64,000 bases of DNA from Cricetomys ansorgei (taxonomy: Eukaryota > Chordata > Mammalia > Rodentia > Nesomyidae), in contig JAMJFZ010000239.1 of NCBI GenBank assembly GCA_026225945.1, positions 31,076,501 through 31,140,500 on the forward strand, read 5' to 3'. Shown here piece by piece: positions 1-10,740 of the stretch. Numbering within the stretch: the first letter of the stretch is position 1; each line of letters begins with the position of its first letter. Below the pieces are notes generated by a model. The model had not been told where the DNA came from, did no database searches, and was given only the letters and a program-made list of their open reading frames with translations. Both the position numbers and the translations under genes were made by a program.

Positions 1-236
1 CCATTTAATTAATGACTTGGCTGGACTGTTTTCTGTGAAGCCTGTTTCTCTTACATCATGAAGCCTGTAACATTGTTCCTCAGAGGGTGCATTCCTGAGT
101 GTGTGCGTGGTCACCTGGGATTACAGTGGATTTATTAGGGCTCTTGAGCTGTGTCTCTTTCTGGTTTTTGTTAGACTTTCTGCCTCCTCTAGTGTCTAAT
201 ACAGCTGTTCGGCTCTGTAAGTTGCTGATGGAATAG

Positions 237-238
<2 letters not shown>

Positions 239-286
<48 letters not shown>
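239..286. repeat. (GT)n microsatellite
   Basis: About 21 uninterrupted GT units followed by an imperfect ATGTGT end. The opposite strand gives a Thr-His run in the overlapping reading frame, so that frame is not a gene. Confidence 0.97.
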
Positions 287-369
287 TTAATTTTTCTTGA
301 TGTGATCCAGTTAAATTTGAGACCATTTGTAACAGTTTTTGAGGCTGATCTTTGAGATTTGTTCTCACC

Positions 370-1030
370 CCAAAGGGGCTCCCTTTTTTTATACTGAAGA
401 TAATTTTTTCAAACAGTATATTCTGATCATTTTCCCCTCTTCCAGTTCCTCCCAGAACCTCCCACCTCCTCACCCACCCAACTTTATGTCCTTTCCTCCT
501 CCTTCCTTTCTTAAATAAAGACCCCCTCCCCAAAAAAAAACCCAAACAACAAAACGAGACAAAAAATTTATAAAATACCATTGAGTTCATTTTATGTTGG
601 CCAACAACTCCTGGGCACGGCCTGCTGTGAAGTGTGATTAGTATACCCTGAGAAACTCCACTGGAGAAAACTGGTATTGCCTTTCCCGGTAGGTATCCGT
701 TGCAGTGACTTCTTGATTAGGAGTGGGAGCCCATATCCACTTCCCCTGCTCCATGCAAGGACCCTGTCTAGCTGGGAGGGTCTCGTGTGTGCTGCCATCA
801 TCCTTTTGAGTTCATGTGTGCGTCAGTCCTGTTGTGTCCGGAAGACACTATTTCCTTGGAGTCGTCCATCACCTCTGGCTCTTCCAGATTTCCCACCTCT
901 TCATAGCTCCCCGAGCCTTGAGGGCAGGGTTTGATGGAGACACCCCATTTAGGACTGAGCGCTCCAAAGTGTTTCACTCTCTGCACACTGCCCAGATGTG
1001 GGTTCTGTCCCAAAAGGACCTTTCTGAATT
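370..1030. mobile_element. Rodent LINE-1 3'-end-type (Lx-like) fragment
   Basis: Pyrimidine-rich start, an A-rich stretch near 530-570, then text that I recall from a very common rodent interspersed repeat of LINE-1 3'-end type (positions 600-1020, including the part around 820-935 describing a conserved GC-rich block). It carries short frames on both strands but no retained protein. Orientation was not assigned. It could instead be an old LTR-class repeat. Confidence 0.6.
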
Positions 1031-2289
1031 CTGTCTTTTTATGGCTCTTCTGACAAGCTAGATGATGATAGTTTAGCTTTCAGAAATCATGAACTCCCAT
1101 ACTTCCCATGAACTGCTCACAACCAAGTCCATGTTTTCAAGAGTGCCATAGGCTTGAATTTTCCCATAAAGTCACTTTGGAGAGCCGTGATTTCTCTCCT
1201 CGTATGGACTGCCTCTCTCCCGGAGCCACTGCCCTGTGGTAGAAATCAGTTGTCCCATTTCTCTTGGGATGCTATTTCTGCTTTGTGATCAAGTTGCCAG
1301 GTACAGAAGGGAGTTTCTGATACTCTTGGTTTTTATTTTCTGATGTGGGACTTCTCTTCTAGGAGGAAGAAAGTGTTGATGCTCAAGAATTCTCAGCCTG
1401 CTCTGCCTGTGTAGATTACTACTTTATGGGTTACAGCTGTGTGGAAGGAATCTTGCAACATCTTGGCTCCATATACCAGGAATTTGGCTTCTACAGCTTA
1501 GAGCCAGGATAAATGAGAAGTTCTGGTAGCCCCTTTCTTCTAGAGGGTATTATGTTATGTTCCTTGCTGGGAGGCTGAGGACCAAGAGAACCACATCATT
1601 CTAGCCATCTTGGGGTTGGGGAAGGAGAGCAGTTTGTGGTTTGAAGGCCAAAAGAAGAGAGACATTGGTTTAGACATTAGCACGTGTGAATTGTCTGGTG
1701 TTCTCATCCTGAAGCTGACATACATCTGTAACAGAATATATAGGAAATGTCAACCAGAGAATGAATCCCGTCTTCTAGGGTTGTCCACAGAGCTTACTGG
1801 GGCTTGATTATGTTGGCATGATTGATTGAATCTCATTGCCTGTCAAGCTGATGCTAACCTTACGCCTTTGGAGGTGAGACTAATCACGTAGTTCAAAACC
1901 CCAGCTTTCTAATCACTTGCCTGGTCTCTCTGACATGATGTCCCTGATCCCCACGCCCATCATTCTCCTCCTTCACCTTCTTCTATCTAGAGGACCACCA
2001 GTAATTGTCTAATAAGCATAAACTCTTGTGACCTAGTAGAATAACAGAGACACTCTCATCAAGTAAGAAGTTTGAGGGCCTTTAGAAGTTGCTTTCCAGG
2101 AGCTGAGAGCAAGGCCATCCAGATTACTTATTTCCGAGGGAAGTAGTTTTTGTTTGCCAGATTTCCTTAGGATGCTTTCCAGACTGTGAGGTTTGTACCT
2201 GCTATGGTTGTGTGGGCCTGGACCCAGGCACCCTCTTATCTCACCATCTGGAAGTAGATTCTCTCCTACGTTGTTTCACTCAATGCTTA
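1031..2289. other. Intronic sequence without assigned features
   Basis: No SINE, exon-like frame or tandem repeat was recognised. A 65-codon plus-strand frame at 1610-1807 has no recognisable protein features and is regarded as chance. Parts may be decayed LINE sequence continuing from the left. Confidence 0.5.
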
Positions 2290-2500
2290 TATGATTTATC
2301 TATTTCCTGCGTTCTTCTATTTTTAATTGCCTTTGTCATTGTATTTGACATGAGCTTCTTGTGGATAGCATACAGTTAGTACACCGTATCTTCAAACTTA
2401 AAATGCCAGTCTCTTTATTGGCATATTTGGGTAATTTATATTTAATGACATCGGTATACATTAAAACTTAAGCATGCCATTTTATTTTGTTTTCTGTTTT
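2290..2500 (-). mobile_element. Ancient LINE-1 (L1M-type) fragment, antisense
   Basis: The run around 2330-2460 matches, in remembered form, the antisense of a mammal-wide LINE-1 segment containing the 'tttacatttaatg'-like phrase (here near 2436-2449). It is heavily diverged with no open frame. Confidence 0.5.
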
Positions 2501-2799
2501 TTTTTTCCTTCTTTATTTTTCTGTGGGTTTCTTGACCACTATTTAGAACTAACTCTGTGTGGAAATTTTAGATTACCTGAAGTGTCTCTTTGATGTCATT
2601 TATATAGTAGCCTTTGCAGCGATTGCATCGAGTTTTGTGTTATATAACAGCCTCCCCTTGTAATCAGAAGGTGCATCCCACAAAAACCCATTGAAGCACT
2701 GAGCCTTTTATGTACTGTTTTTCTCATGTGACCTGCAGCTTTGTCACAGAATATCAGAGCTAGTCTGCTCTTTGGTTTGATGCCCAGATGTTTCTCTTT

Positions 2800-3976
2800 G
2801 TTTAAATTAAGATGTCATTACATCATTCCCCCCTTCTCTTCCCTCGCTCCAGTCCCTCCCGTGCCCCCTCTGATCTAGCCTCTTTCTCTTCACTCCTGTT
2901 ATATCATGTGCATGTATGTATATGTAAGTGCAACAAGCTGAGCCCTTCCAGTGTTGCTTGTATGAATATGTTTTCAGGGATGACCACTTGGTTCTGGACA
3001 GCTAACCAGGGGACCTCATTCCCAGGAAAGACTAATTTTCCTGCTCTCGGCCTTCCCTCTTTGCCTGGAGTTGTTTGTCCAGGGACGAGGCCCTGTGAGA
3101 GCCACCCCTTCCACATTAGCATGTGTGGTGGGGTTGTTTTTGTTCGGGTCTTGTTTAGACAGCCCCGTTGCTGAGGTATCAGGAGTGAAGCTTCCCTGTC
3201 ATTCTAGAAGGCACAATCTCACAGCAGATTTCCTAGTGCCCTGGCTCTTAATATCTTTAAGCATCTTGTTACGCAATGGTCCTTGAGCCCTGGGTGCAGG
3301 AGTTGTGCTGTAGACATACTCCCTGGGCCTGGGTGTCCTGTGAGCAGTTGTTCTCTGCATTTTGAACAGTTGTGGTTTTCTGTAGTAGTCTCCATCTGTT
3401 ACAAAGAGAGCCTCTTTGATAAGAGGTGAGAGCTGTACTTACCTGTTGAGTATAAGGTTCCGTTTTAGAATGCATTTAGGAATTAGAGTCCGATAAAGTG
3501 GTGATAGTAGCCTCTCCTTTAAGGTCCGTGGCCTCACTAGCCTTAGGTGGTCATCTAGGTTTCCAGTTGCAGGCATGATTTCCCTCCTGTTGAGCTGATG
3601 GTTACCACCAAGGTGCGTGTGCCACTCCTCACCCTTAGGGAGATCTTGTCATGGTGGTTCATAGGGTCACATGGGAAGGACTGTGGGTTGTTTCCCTCCC
3701 TTAGAACCTTGCATGGCACCTTCTAGTACTATGATGTTAGTCCTTAGGGAAGAGGCTTTCAGATCAGATTTAGCTTGGATCCTCCAAGTCCTGTGTCCAA
3801 AGTGCCTGATGTCTTCAACCTCTGGGAGGCAACCAAGGGCAATAGCAATAACCTATAATATTTTGGGAAAATCTTGGACTCCCCTGACCAACAACAACTT
3901 GACAGGGGTTTCTTATGTCTGGTGCCGAGGTTTCTGTTAGTCTGTGGAGAGGATTGTCTGCCCAAGTGGCAAAACT

Positions 3977-4024
<48 letters not shown>

Positions 4025-4160
4025 ACATATACTTATATGTATTGTATGTAATCTCAAGTAAGTAAGAATGTTTCTTATTGCTTTTCAAACATCCTTAATG
4101 TTATTTTTTCTCTCCCTCCCTCCCTCTCCTTCTATATTGACCTGCCTCTTCCCCAGTTAA
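2800..4160. mobile_element. Rodent LINE-1 3'-end-type (Lx-like) fragment, long
   Basis: About 1.3 kb that follows a familiar rodent repeat throughout. The block at 2940-3010, the block at 3270-3480 and the block at 3690-3930 are all recognisable. The last block is clearly homologous to 46498-46770 in this same window, which supports an interspersed repeat. A (GT)n tract sits inside. The 120-codon frame at 2812-3174 lies wholly in it and is not a gene. Confidence 0.65.
3979..4022. repeat. (GT)n microsatellite
   Basis: About 22 GT units near the right end of the LINE-like fragment. It accounts for the Val-Cys and Thr-His runs in overlapping frames on the two strands. Confidence 0.97.
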
Positions 4161-4329
4161 AGCCCTCCCCCCTCATTTTCCCATTCCCTTTTCATATTGG
4201 TAAGGTTCATTATTAAAGAATTGAAGGCTTCTTGAATATAATGATCCGCAACAGTCTAGTAATGGGAGTGGCTAATGAATGACTAAAAATGAGTAGTATG
4301 TATACTGTGAATGCAGTGGTGAGGGATAA

Positions 4330-5184
4330 CTCACGTCCTGTGAGCTGGACCCATGTCCCGTGAGCTGGACCCGTGTCCCGTGAGCTGGATCATGTCCCGT
4401 GAGCTGGATCATGTCCCGTGAGCTGGACCCGTGTCCCGTGAGCTGGATCCGTGTCTCGTGAGCTGGATCATGTCTCTGGGAGCTGGACCCATGTCCTGTG
4501 AGCTGGACCCGTGTCCTGTGAGCTGGATCATGTCCTGTGAGCTGGATCATGTCCCTGTGAGTTGGACCCATGTCCTGTGAGCTGACCCGTATCCTATGAG
4601 CTGGACCATGCCCAGTGAGCTGGACCCGTGTCCTGTGAGCTGGACCCATGCCCTGTGAGCTGGACCCATGTCCTGTGAGCTGGACCCATGCCCTGGGAGC
4701 TGGACCCATGTCATGTGAGCTGGACCCGTGCCCTGTGAGCTGGACCCGTGCCCTGTGAGCTGGACCCGTGTCCTGTGAGCTGGATCATGTCCTGTGAGCT
4801 GGACCCGTGTCCTGTGAGATGGACCCGTGTCCTGTGAGCTGGACCCGTGCCCTGTGAGCTGGACCCATGTCCTGTGAGCTGGACCCATGCCTTGGGAGCT
4901 GGACCCATGTCATGTGAGCTGGACCTATGCCCTGTGAGCTGGACCCGTGTCCTGTGAGCTGGATCCGTGTCCTGTGAGCTGGACCCGTGCCCTGTGAGCT
5001 GGACCCGTGTCCTGTGAGCTGGACCCGTGTCCTGTGAGCTGGACCCGTGTCCTGTGAGCTGGACCCGTGTCCTGTGAGATGGACCCGTGTCCTGTGAGAT
5101 GGACCCGTGTCCTGTGAGATGGACCCGTGTCCTGTGAGCTGGACCCGTGTCCTGTGAGCTGGACTGTGTCCTGTGAGCTGGCAC
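4330..5184. repeat. 20-bp GC-rich minisatellite, about 43 copies
   Basis: Head-to-tail copies of a 20-bp unit, typically gtgagctggacccgtgtcct, with some 19-bp units (ggatcatg variants). Left-end units carry a CCCGTGAG form, and middle and right units a CCTGTGAG form. Three adjacent units near 5076-5130 share a GAGATGG variant. The unit contains no stop codon in any minus-strand frame but one TGA on the plus strand. This makes the minus frames (145, 157, 133 and 113 codons) stay open with a 20-residue peptide period. Those frames are a by-product of the period, not evidence of a gene. Confidence 0.97.
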
Positions 5185-5185
5185 A

Positions 5186-5281
5186 AGCGTTCTTTTCTTT
5201 CTTCTACTCAGCTATTGAACTTAATTCATTGTACTTTTTATTTTATTGTAAGTTTTTAAATTTCCATTTGGTTTTTTTAAT
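5186..5281 (-). mobile_element. Possible ancient LINE-1 fragment, antisense
   Basis: The AT-rich stretch just right of the minisatellite resembles an antisense LINE-1 segment with a 'ttccatttggtt' phrase (5263-5274). It is short and diverged, so the call is weak. Confidence 0.35.
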
Positions 5282-5282
5282 A

Positions 5283-5402
5283 TCTCTCTCTCTTTCTCTC
5301 TCTCTGGCTCTCTCTGGCTCTCTGCCGGTTCCTCCTCCTCCTCCTCTTCCTCCTCCTTCTTCCTTTCTCTCTCTGTCTCCCTCTCCCCCCCCCCACCCTC
5401 TG
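5283..5402. repeat. CT/CCT-rich low-complexity tract
   Basis: CT dinucleotides grade into CCT triplets and a C-rich end. The tract abuts an antisense B1, so it probably grew from the purine-rich tail of that element. Confidence 0.9.
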
Positions 5403-5493
5403 TCTCTTTCTCAGGCTGGCCTTGAACTTGATGTGTCCCTCCACTTCTACCTCCTCAGTGCTTGGATTACAGGCCTGTGCCACCAGCCTGCCT
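5403..5493 (-). mobile_element. B1 SINE, antisense, partial
   Basis: Contains caggctggccttgaactt and gtgcttggattacaggc, the reverse complement of the B1 core. The 7SL-derived family is read here right to left. Confidence 0.8.
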
Positions 5494-5546
5494 GTCCTTT
5501 TCCCTCCTCTGTTAGACCTTTCTATTTGTTGAGGCTCTCATTTTTT

Positions 5547-5894
5547 CACCATGACTAAGGCAACTTATAGGGTAAGAGTTTATTAGGGCCTACAGTTTCA
5601 GAGGGTGATTCCAGGCCCAACATGACAGGAGCACAGCAGCAGGCAGGCAGGCATCACACTGGAGCAGTAGTTGAGAGCTTACATTCAATCCACAAGCATG
5701 AGGCAGAGAGAGAGGGAGACCTAACTGGGAATGGCATGAGCTATTAAAACCTCAAACTCCACCCCCAATAACACACCTTCCAACAAGGCCACACCTCCTG
5801 ATCCTTCCCAAACAGTTCTTCCAGCTGGGGACAAAGCATTAAAATATATGAGCATGTATGGGGGGGGGGTGTATTCTCATTCAAACCACCACAT
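5547..5894. mobile_element. Rodent interspersed repeat of the 'caccatgac...accaccaca' type, copy 1
   Basis: Starts with a caccatgac-like phrase plus caacttat and ends in a ccaccaca phrase. The internal 'aacaaggccacacctcctgat' block (about 5783-5803) recurs at 46396-46416, so this is a repeat family present twice in the window in the same orientation. I do not assign a family name. Confidence 0.7.
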
Positions 5895-5919
5895 CCAGGT
5901 GACTTTGAATGAATTTTCC

Positions 5920-6050
5920 TAACATCAGTTTTCTCATCTTTTATATTGGAAAATGATAAGCCCTATCTCATGGTGGTGGTGGGAGTTAAGTAATCCTCAT
6001 GAGATACTAGAACAATGCCAGGGTTATATCAGCAGTGTAGCTGTGCATAG
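5920..6050 (-). mobile_element. MIR SINE, antisense
   Basis: The order of cagttttctcatct (5930-5943), a gataagccctatctcatgg segment and agaacaatgccagg matches the reverse complement of the mammal-wide MIR core as I remember it. It is diverged, as expected for its age. Confidence 0.6.
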
Positions 6051-6779
6051 TGGTTACATTCTGAAAGTCCGGCAGTGAGAGTATCAAAGGCAAAATCAGG
6101 AACAAAAGGTAGATGGTGGGAGAACAGGTCCAGGACCTCGTAAAACAAAGGGCGAATGTAACAGAATGCAGTAAGCCCTAGCAGGCAAAGGATGTTTAGT
6201 TGAAGTTCATAAGCAAAACTGAGTTCAGAGAAGGTGCATACCAGGGTAGTTACTTGAAGGAAAAAAAAAAAAAAAAAAGCTTATCCAAAACAGTAATGAG
6301 AAGTTGACTACTGTACAATGGCAGTGACTGTTTAGAATGACTGGGCTCTGCTGCGGCAGAAGTGTGTTTGGTTTGTCCCAATAGAAATGTAAATACAGTT
6401 TTCTGGGGAACGTAAATGACAAGTTAAAGATCCTTAAGTGGACATATCTAGATTGTTATTTGGTTGTATTTTAGGTTACTCTATTATTGAAAAACAACTT
6501 AATTTTATAGTATGAAAAAACTGAATTTTAACTAATCGTATATAGTTCTCAGTGTTCAAGTTGAAAATCACTCCGAAATTGACCACCAATTACATAAATT
6601 CGCATGTCTGTGGCCGCCCTTTCAGGTGGACTCTCGAAAGGAGTCCTTATTCACAATGGCAGCTCGGCTTAGACTTTGCTGCGTGGTAGAAACACATCTC
6701 CGCCGGAGTCCTCGCACTGAGCTGCTGCGAGGATCCAGAGCGTCTGTAGTGCTCTGTGGCATTGCTCTTGGCCAGCTGC
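6051..6779. other. Intronic sequence, unassigned
   Basis: Contains an 18-bp poly-A run at 6261-6278 and a locally CpG-containing segment at about 6610-6780. A frame starts at 6656 with a leader-like, Arg-rich beginning but soon runs into a B1-like element. No protein family was recognised. Confidence 0.5.
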
Positions 6780-6897
6780 CCTGTAATACCAGTACGAAAG
6801 CCAGTGTTCCATGGGCAGAGGCAGGAGGTTTGCTGCCTTTTGGAGCTAGCCAGGGGTACATAGAGGGATCCTGTCTGGAACACAATTAAAAAATCTT
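6780..6897 (+). mobile_element. B1-like SINE, diverged
   Basis: The order tgtaataccagta, gcagaggcaggaggtttgc, agccaggggtacata and gatcctgtct, then an A-rich tail, follows the B1 layout with a small internal change. It explains the second half of the two 87-codon frames on opposite strands here. Confidence 0.55.
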
Positions 6898-7110
6898 CAA
6901 TCGGAAGTAATGATGCTAACTTTCTTGATTGCTTTCTCTGTTTTGAATTTATTAGTTTTTTGTTAGTCCTTTGAGAAGTTGTGCTGTGTGTTGATGATAT
7001 ACATCCCTCCTTCGATCCTCCGAGATCCGCTCCCTCTTTCCCTACCTCCCTTGTTTCTTGACTTACTGAATTGAGTATATAATTCAGAGTCATAGAACTT
7101 GAACTATTTA

Positions 7111-7244
7111 GCCGGGAGGTGACGGCACACGCCTTTAATCCCTGCACTCAGGAGGCAGAGGCAGGCTATCTCCGTGAGTTTGAGGCCAGCCTGGTCTACA
7201 GAGTGAGTTCCAGGATGGCCAGAGTTACAAAAAAAAAAAAAAAA
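7111..7244 (+). mobile_element. B1 SINE, full length
   Basis: Begins gccgggaggtgacggcacac, has the cctttaatccc and gaggccagcctggtctaca blocks and ends in an A-run. It is flanked by a 15-bp target-site duplication, aacttgaactattta (7096-7110) and aatttaaactattta (7247-7261), two mismatches. Confidence 0.95.
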
Positions 7245-7797
7245 GGAATTTAAACTATTTAAATAAGAATTATATATAGTGTGCACGTAGATAGTGAAAA
7301 AGATAGAGGAATAATAACATTTCACTTATCAAATTTTAAAATGTTTTTAGCTTTAATTGAAGTGTAATAACTGCACGTGGCATGTACATGTTGATCCCTT
7401 TTGACGTGTTTATAAGCCTGTGAAGCGAGCACTTGTACCTCCCCTGAGTTTCCCTGTGCCCTTTTGTGATCTGCCACTACTACCAGCTCCATTCCCGGCA
7501 GCCACTGACCTGCCCTCTGTCACTGCTAATACATGGCAGCACAATATCCAGTGCCAGAATAAGAAATGAGATGACGCTTGCAGATACTGCTGTGGGAATG
7601 TGAAATTAGTCCAGTTTTCTCAGAGGGCACTTCATTAATGAAGAAAACATCTAAAACGCATATACTTTGAGTTAGAATTCTACTTCCATTTAAAGGAAAA
7701 CAGTGCTCGTGTGAACAAGGATTTAATTACAAGAATGTTAATCACTGTGTTCATAGTTGTCAAAATTAGAAACGAATTCAGTGTGCAGAGATGTAGG

Positions 7798-7899
7798 GTT
7801 TTGTTGTTGTTTGTTTTCTGTTGTGGTGCGAGGGATTGGTCCCAGGCCTCTTTACATACTAGGGATACCTCTCCCACCAAGCTGCTCCCCTAACCCTAA
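7798..7899 (-). mobile_element. ID-type SINE, antisense
   Basis: A T-rich left end precedes gggattggtcccaggcctc and accaagctgctcccc. These are the reverse complement of the tRNA-Ala-derived ID element including its B-box region. Confidence 0.6.
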
Positions 7900-7904
7900 T
7901 CCTG

Positions 7905-8623
7905 GCACCACTGTACAACAAACAAAAAGCCACAGTCCCTATAACCAGAATGCAGTGCTTTCAAAAATTAGAGAAGTGTTACTTTGTAAACAGCAGAAGT
8001 CATGTTAATAGTCTTGGAGTTTCACTTCTGTTGAAGTTGTAAGAAGTACAAAGGATGAAAAGGACTAAAAACACCCTCAGAGCACAGGACTTGCCTTCCG
8101 CCGCAGGGAGACTTCGCTGTGCTTTCTCCGCTGCATTTTTTTCTTCGCATTTTTTTTTTTTAATCAAAATTTCTTTGGGATTAAAAAGTACCAACAGTTG
8201 TTAATGTATAGAACTTGAAAACTAACACAAAGGCATAAAGAGCACCATAGAACTGAATACATACATTAAGACGGTTCAGCTGTGTGGACACACAAAGCTT
8301 TGCGGTACTTTCTGAATACAAGAGCCCGGCCCCTGCCTTTGCAGCTCCCACACTTTCTTTATGTCCTGGTGGTTAGAAACTGCTGGAGGTTTCTCACCAA
8401 ACAAACTCTCCAGGACCTTCCTATGCATATGCTGGCCATCTGCTTAGTTCTCTAAGCCCTTGGCTGGATCCCCTCCCTCCGGTACCTAGTGAGACACACA
8501 CTCCATTTGTATGGTCTTTATTCTCCTGCCCTAACAAGCTGTCCATGACCTCAAGTCATGGTACAATTTTCAGAACATACGAATTAGAATTGAAGTTAGG
8601 AGCAGTAAGGGGGTAGAGGAGAA

Positions 8624-8625
<2 letters not shown>
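7905..8625. other. Intronic sequence, unassigned
   Basis: No repeat or exon recognised. Frames on both strands are short. An A/T-run lies near 8150-8165. Confidence 0.5.

Positions 8626-8628
<3 letters not shown>

Positions 8629-8660
<32 letters not shown>
8629..8660. repeat. (GT)n microsatellite
   Basis: Sixteen GT units. Confidence 0.95.
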
Positions 8661-8662
<2 letters not shown>

Positions 8663-8763
8663 AACTGAACTAGGAGAAAAGGTGTTCAGGCATCAGTTTG
8701 AACAATTAGAAAGTGTGTCTGGAGCATAGGCTCTTCATAAAGAATTTGGGAGACAAGAATGGA

Positions 8764-8931
8764 GTTGGTAGCCTTTAATCCCAGCACTTGGAGGCAGAGA
8801 CAGGTGGATCTCTGAGTTCAAGGCTAGCCGGGTCTACAGAGCCTGTTCTACAGTTCCAGGAAATCCAGGGCAGAGACAGAGAAACCCTGTCTCAAAAAAA
8901 AAAAAAGAAAAGAAAGAGAGAAAAAAAAAGG
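8764..8931 (+). mobile_element. B1 SINE, 5'-truncated
   Basis: Starts within the promoter region at gtagcctttaatcccagc, continues through the B1 core to gagaaaccctgtctc and a long A/G-rich tail (8893-8929). Confidence 0.92.
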
Positions 8932-9483
8932 AATAGATTGTTAAGGTCTCAGATTATTCAGAGCTCCTGTGTCATCTAAAGGAGTTTGGGTACTGTAGTG
9001 TTAGCGATGAGGGACCAGTGCATGATGGGTGTAGAGAGTGACTTAGCCTGGGGAACATGGCAGACTAGAGCCCTGGGCCCTTCATATTTCCACAAACATG
9101 CCAACTTACAATACTACACAGGCATATTCCCTGGTCCAAGAGGCTCCTGAACCCCAGGCAAGTGTGAGAACAGACACATGTCACTAGTTACACCAAAAAA
9201 TTAAACATCTTTGTGCTGTCTTTCTAGCCTGTGGCATTCTCTTGCAGTTGAGGCAACCCTCCTACCAGCTCCCAGATTCTCCCTGAGAAGGGAAGAAGAT
9301 ACTTTGTGTGCCCAGTACCTCAGCTTTTCTGAGGTCTACTCAGATGATTGATTTCTGCTCAGCCTGTCTCAGGATGCTAATGGGTGTGGCATACTCAGCC
9401 ACGGAGGGCCATTAAGAAGAGAGAAAGATGATGGTTGTAATAGCCGCTTCTCCTAGCCTGCCCCAGAGCCAGCAGTTAAAGGC
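8932..9483. other. Intronic sequence, unassigned
   Basis: No repeat, exon or structured element was recognised in this stretch. Confidence 0.45.
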
Positions 9484-9650
9484 TTTTGTGGTTCAATGCA
9501 CTTAGTGCTCTCACGGAAGACCCGAGTCAGGTTCCCGGCACCCCATCCTCTGGCTCGCAGTGGCTGTGACTGCAGTTCTAGGGCTCCAGCACTGTCTTCT
9601 GGCCTCCTCTACACACGTCTAACATAAAACAAAATCCTGAAAAAATATAC
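9484..9650 (+). mobile_element. B2/B3-type SINE, old
   Basis: A tRNA-like head (gttcaatgcacttagtgctc, caggttcccggcacc) is followed by gtcttctggcctcctct and an A-rich end, the layout of B2/B3 elements. It is clearly diverged. Confidence 0.65.
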
Positions 9651-10059
9651 AACAACCTCAGTGCACAGAGCTGTCTGTGGGGTGGCCATGTGAGGCGTTG
9701 AGGACCCGTAGGCCACCGGATATTTAGGTTTCTGTCTTTGACGATGATATTTGGACCAAGGCTGCCTTCGTTTTGTTTTCTGTGCCTCATTTGATACTTA
9801 TTTGGGGATGTTTTCTCTCTTCCATGAGATACAAAATAATGACCTTCAGGATGAAGGTGTTACTCGCTCACTGACGTTTTACATCCAGTGTTGGCTGCTG
9901 GATAGATGGCTTAGCTTCCTCTTAAGTCATGAAGAAGAGGCGTGGCGGGGGGATTCCTGGTCCTTTCTCACTACAGCAAAGGAAGCCATTGGCTTATTAC
10001 ATAAGCTGATCACAGCTTAATGATGCTGTAGTATGTTTCTATTTTAACCATTTTAAGTG

Positions 10060-10090
10060 TATTAACAGTGTGCCTTTATTTTATTCATAG
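10060..10090 (+). other. Stau2: Branch point and 3' splice site of the Stau2 exon
   Basis: A tattaac branch-point match (A at 10065) lies 25 nt before the acceptor. A T-rich stretch and the AG at 10089-10090 follow. Together with the conserved coding frame this fixes the exon start at 10091. Confidence 0.85.
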
Positions 10091-10398
10091 CTCCAAAAGG
10101 AATTCTTCATCTTTCTCCTGATGTTTATCAAGAGATGGAAGCCAGCCGCCACAGAGTGACCTCTGGCACAGGTCTAGGCTACTTATCACCCAAAGATATG
10201 AACCAACCTTCAAGCTCTTTCTTCAGTATGTCTCCCTCATCGACTAGCTCAGCCACAGTTGCCAGGGAACTCCTTTTGAATGGAACATCTCCTGCAGCTG
10301 AAGCCATAGGTTTAAAAGGAAGTTCTCCTCCTCCCCCTTGTTCTCCAGTACAGCCTTCAAAACAACTGGAATATTTAGCAAGGATTCAAGGCTTTCAG
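10091..10398 (+). CDS. Stau2: Stau2 internal coding exon (Staufen-2, C-terminal linker and start of the dsRBD5-like segment)
   Basis: The 308-bp exon is translated in the frame starting at 10093, with the first two bases completing a split codon. It gives 102 codons from PKGILHLSPDVYQEMEASRH through YLSPKDMNQPSSSFF to KQLEYLARIQGFQ. I recognise this as Staufen-2, roughly residues 385-490 of about 570. Staufen-2 binds double-stranded RNA and takes part in dendritic mRNA transport and mRNA decay. This exon is the Ser/Pro-rich linker after dsRBD4. Its last 12 or so residues match helix 1 of the degenerate dsRBD5. The donor is CAG|gtatga, and the exon ends in phase 0. Known isoforms differ just after this point, so the junction is the branch between alternative C-termini. 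Reading through the donor adds Val and then TGA. All residues are in frame and there is no retrocopy sign (introns flank it), so it is the functional gene. No neighbouring Stau2 exon is visible in the window. Confidence 0.95.
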
Positions 10399-10630
10399 GT
10401 ATGATCTCAAAGAAAAAGCAAAAAGAGAAAGTAAACTCATTAGCCCAAATCCTTCATTTCTGTCCATCAGAAGGCTCATCCTTGCCTGCTAATGTGGCCT
10501 CCGTGCCATACGCATTATAAATTATTTAGGAACACAGAAGACAGAAAAAAGAGAGCCAGAGCACATGCACATGCCTTGTTTTCTCTCTCTCTTCTGTCCA
10601 GTAATTCTGTTGCTGCCTGGCTCTCTCCCA

Positions 10631-10740
10631 TATTCATATTCATATTCATATTCACTCCTTCTCTCTCTCCCTTTCTCCGTCTCCCTCTTCTCCCCCTCTC
10701 TCTATCCCTCATCCTTCCGCTCATCCCTTCCTCCTCTGTC
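10631..10740. repeat. (CATATT)n and CT-rich tract
   Basis: Four copies of a six-base catatt unit at 10631-10655 run into a long pyrimidine-rich stretch. It gives the Met-Asn and Tyr-Ser runs in overlapping frames. Confidence 0.9.

Larger units (their letters stand above)
1..10090 (+). other. Stau2: Stau2 intron upstream of the recognised exon (3' part)
   Basis: This stretch precedes the Stau2 exon at 10091. I looked for the preceding Stau2 exon, which encodes the end of dsRBD4 and the start of the linker, and did not find it, so the whole stretch is inferred to be intron. It holds LINE fragments, a minisatellite, SINEs and unique sequence, itemised separately. A short alternative exon cannot be excluded by eye. 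Confidence 0.75.

Noticed and set aside
4272..5186. Overlapping 113-157 codon minus frames with a repeated 20-residue peptide
   Set aside because: They follow from a 20-bp unit lacking minus-strand stops. All frames share the same peptide register, so there is no sign of protein selection.
6626..6889. 87-codon plus frame with a mitochondrial-leader-like start
   Set aside because: The second half is a B1-like SINE, and an equal-length frame lies on the other strand. I could not match it to any protein.
7889..7901. Two telomere-like ccctaa units
   Set aside because: Only two units at the edge of an antisense ID element, too few for an interstitial telomere repeat.
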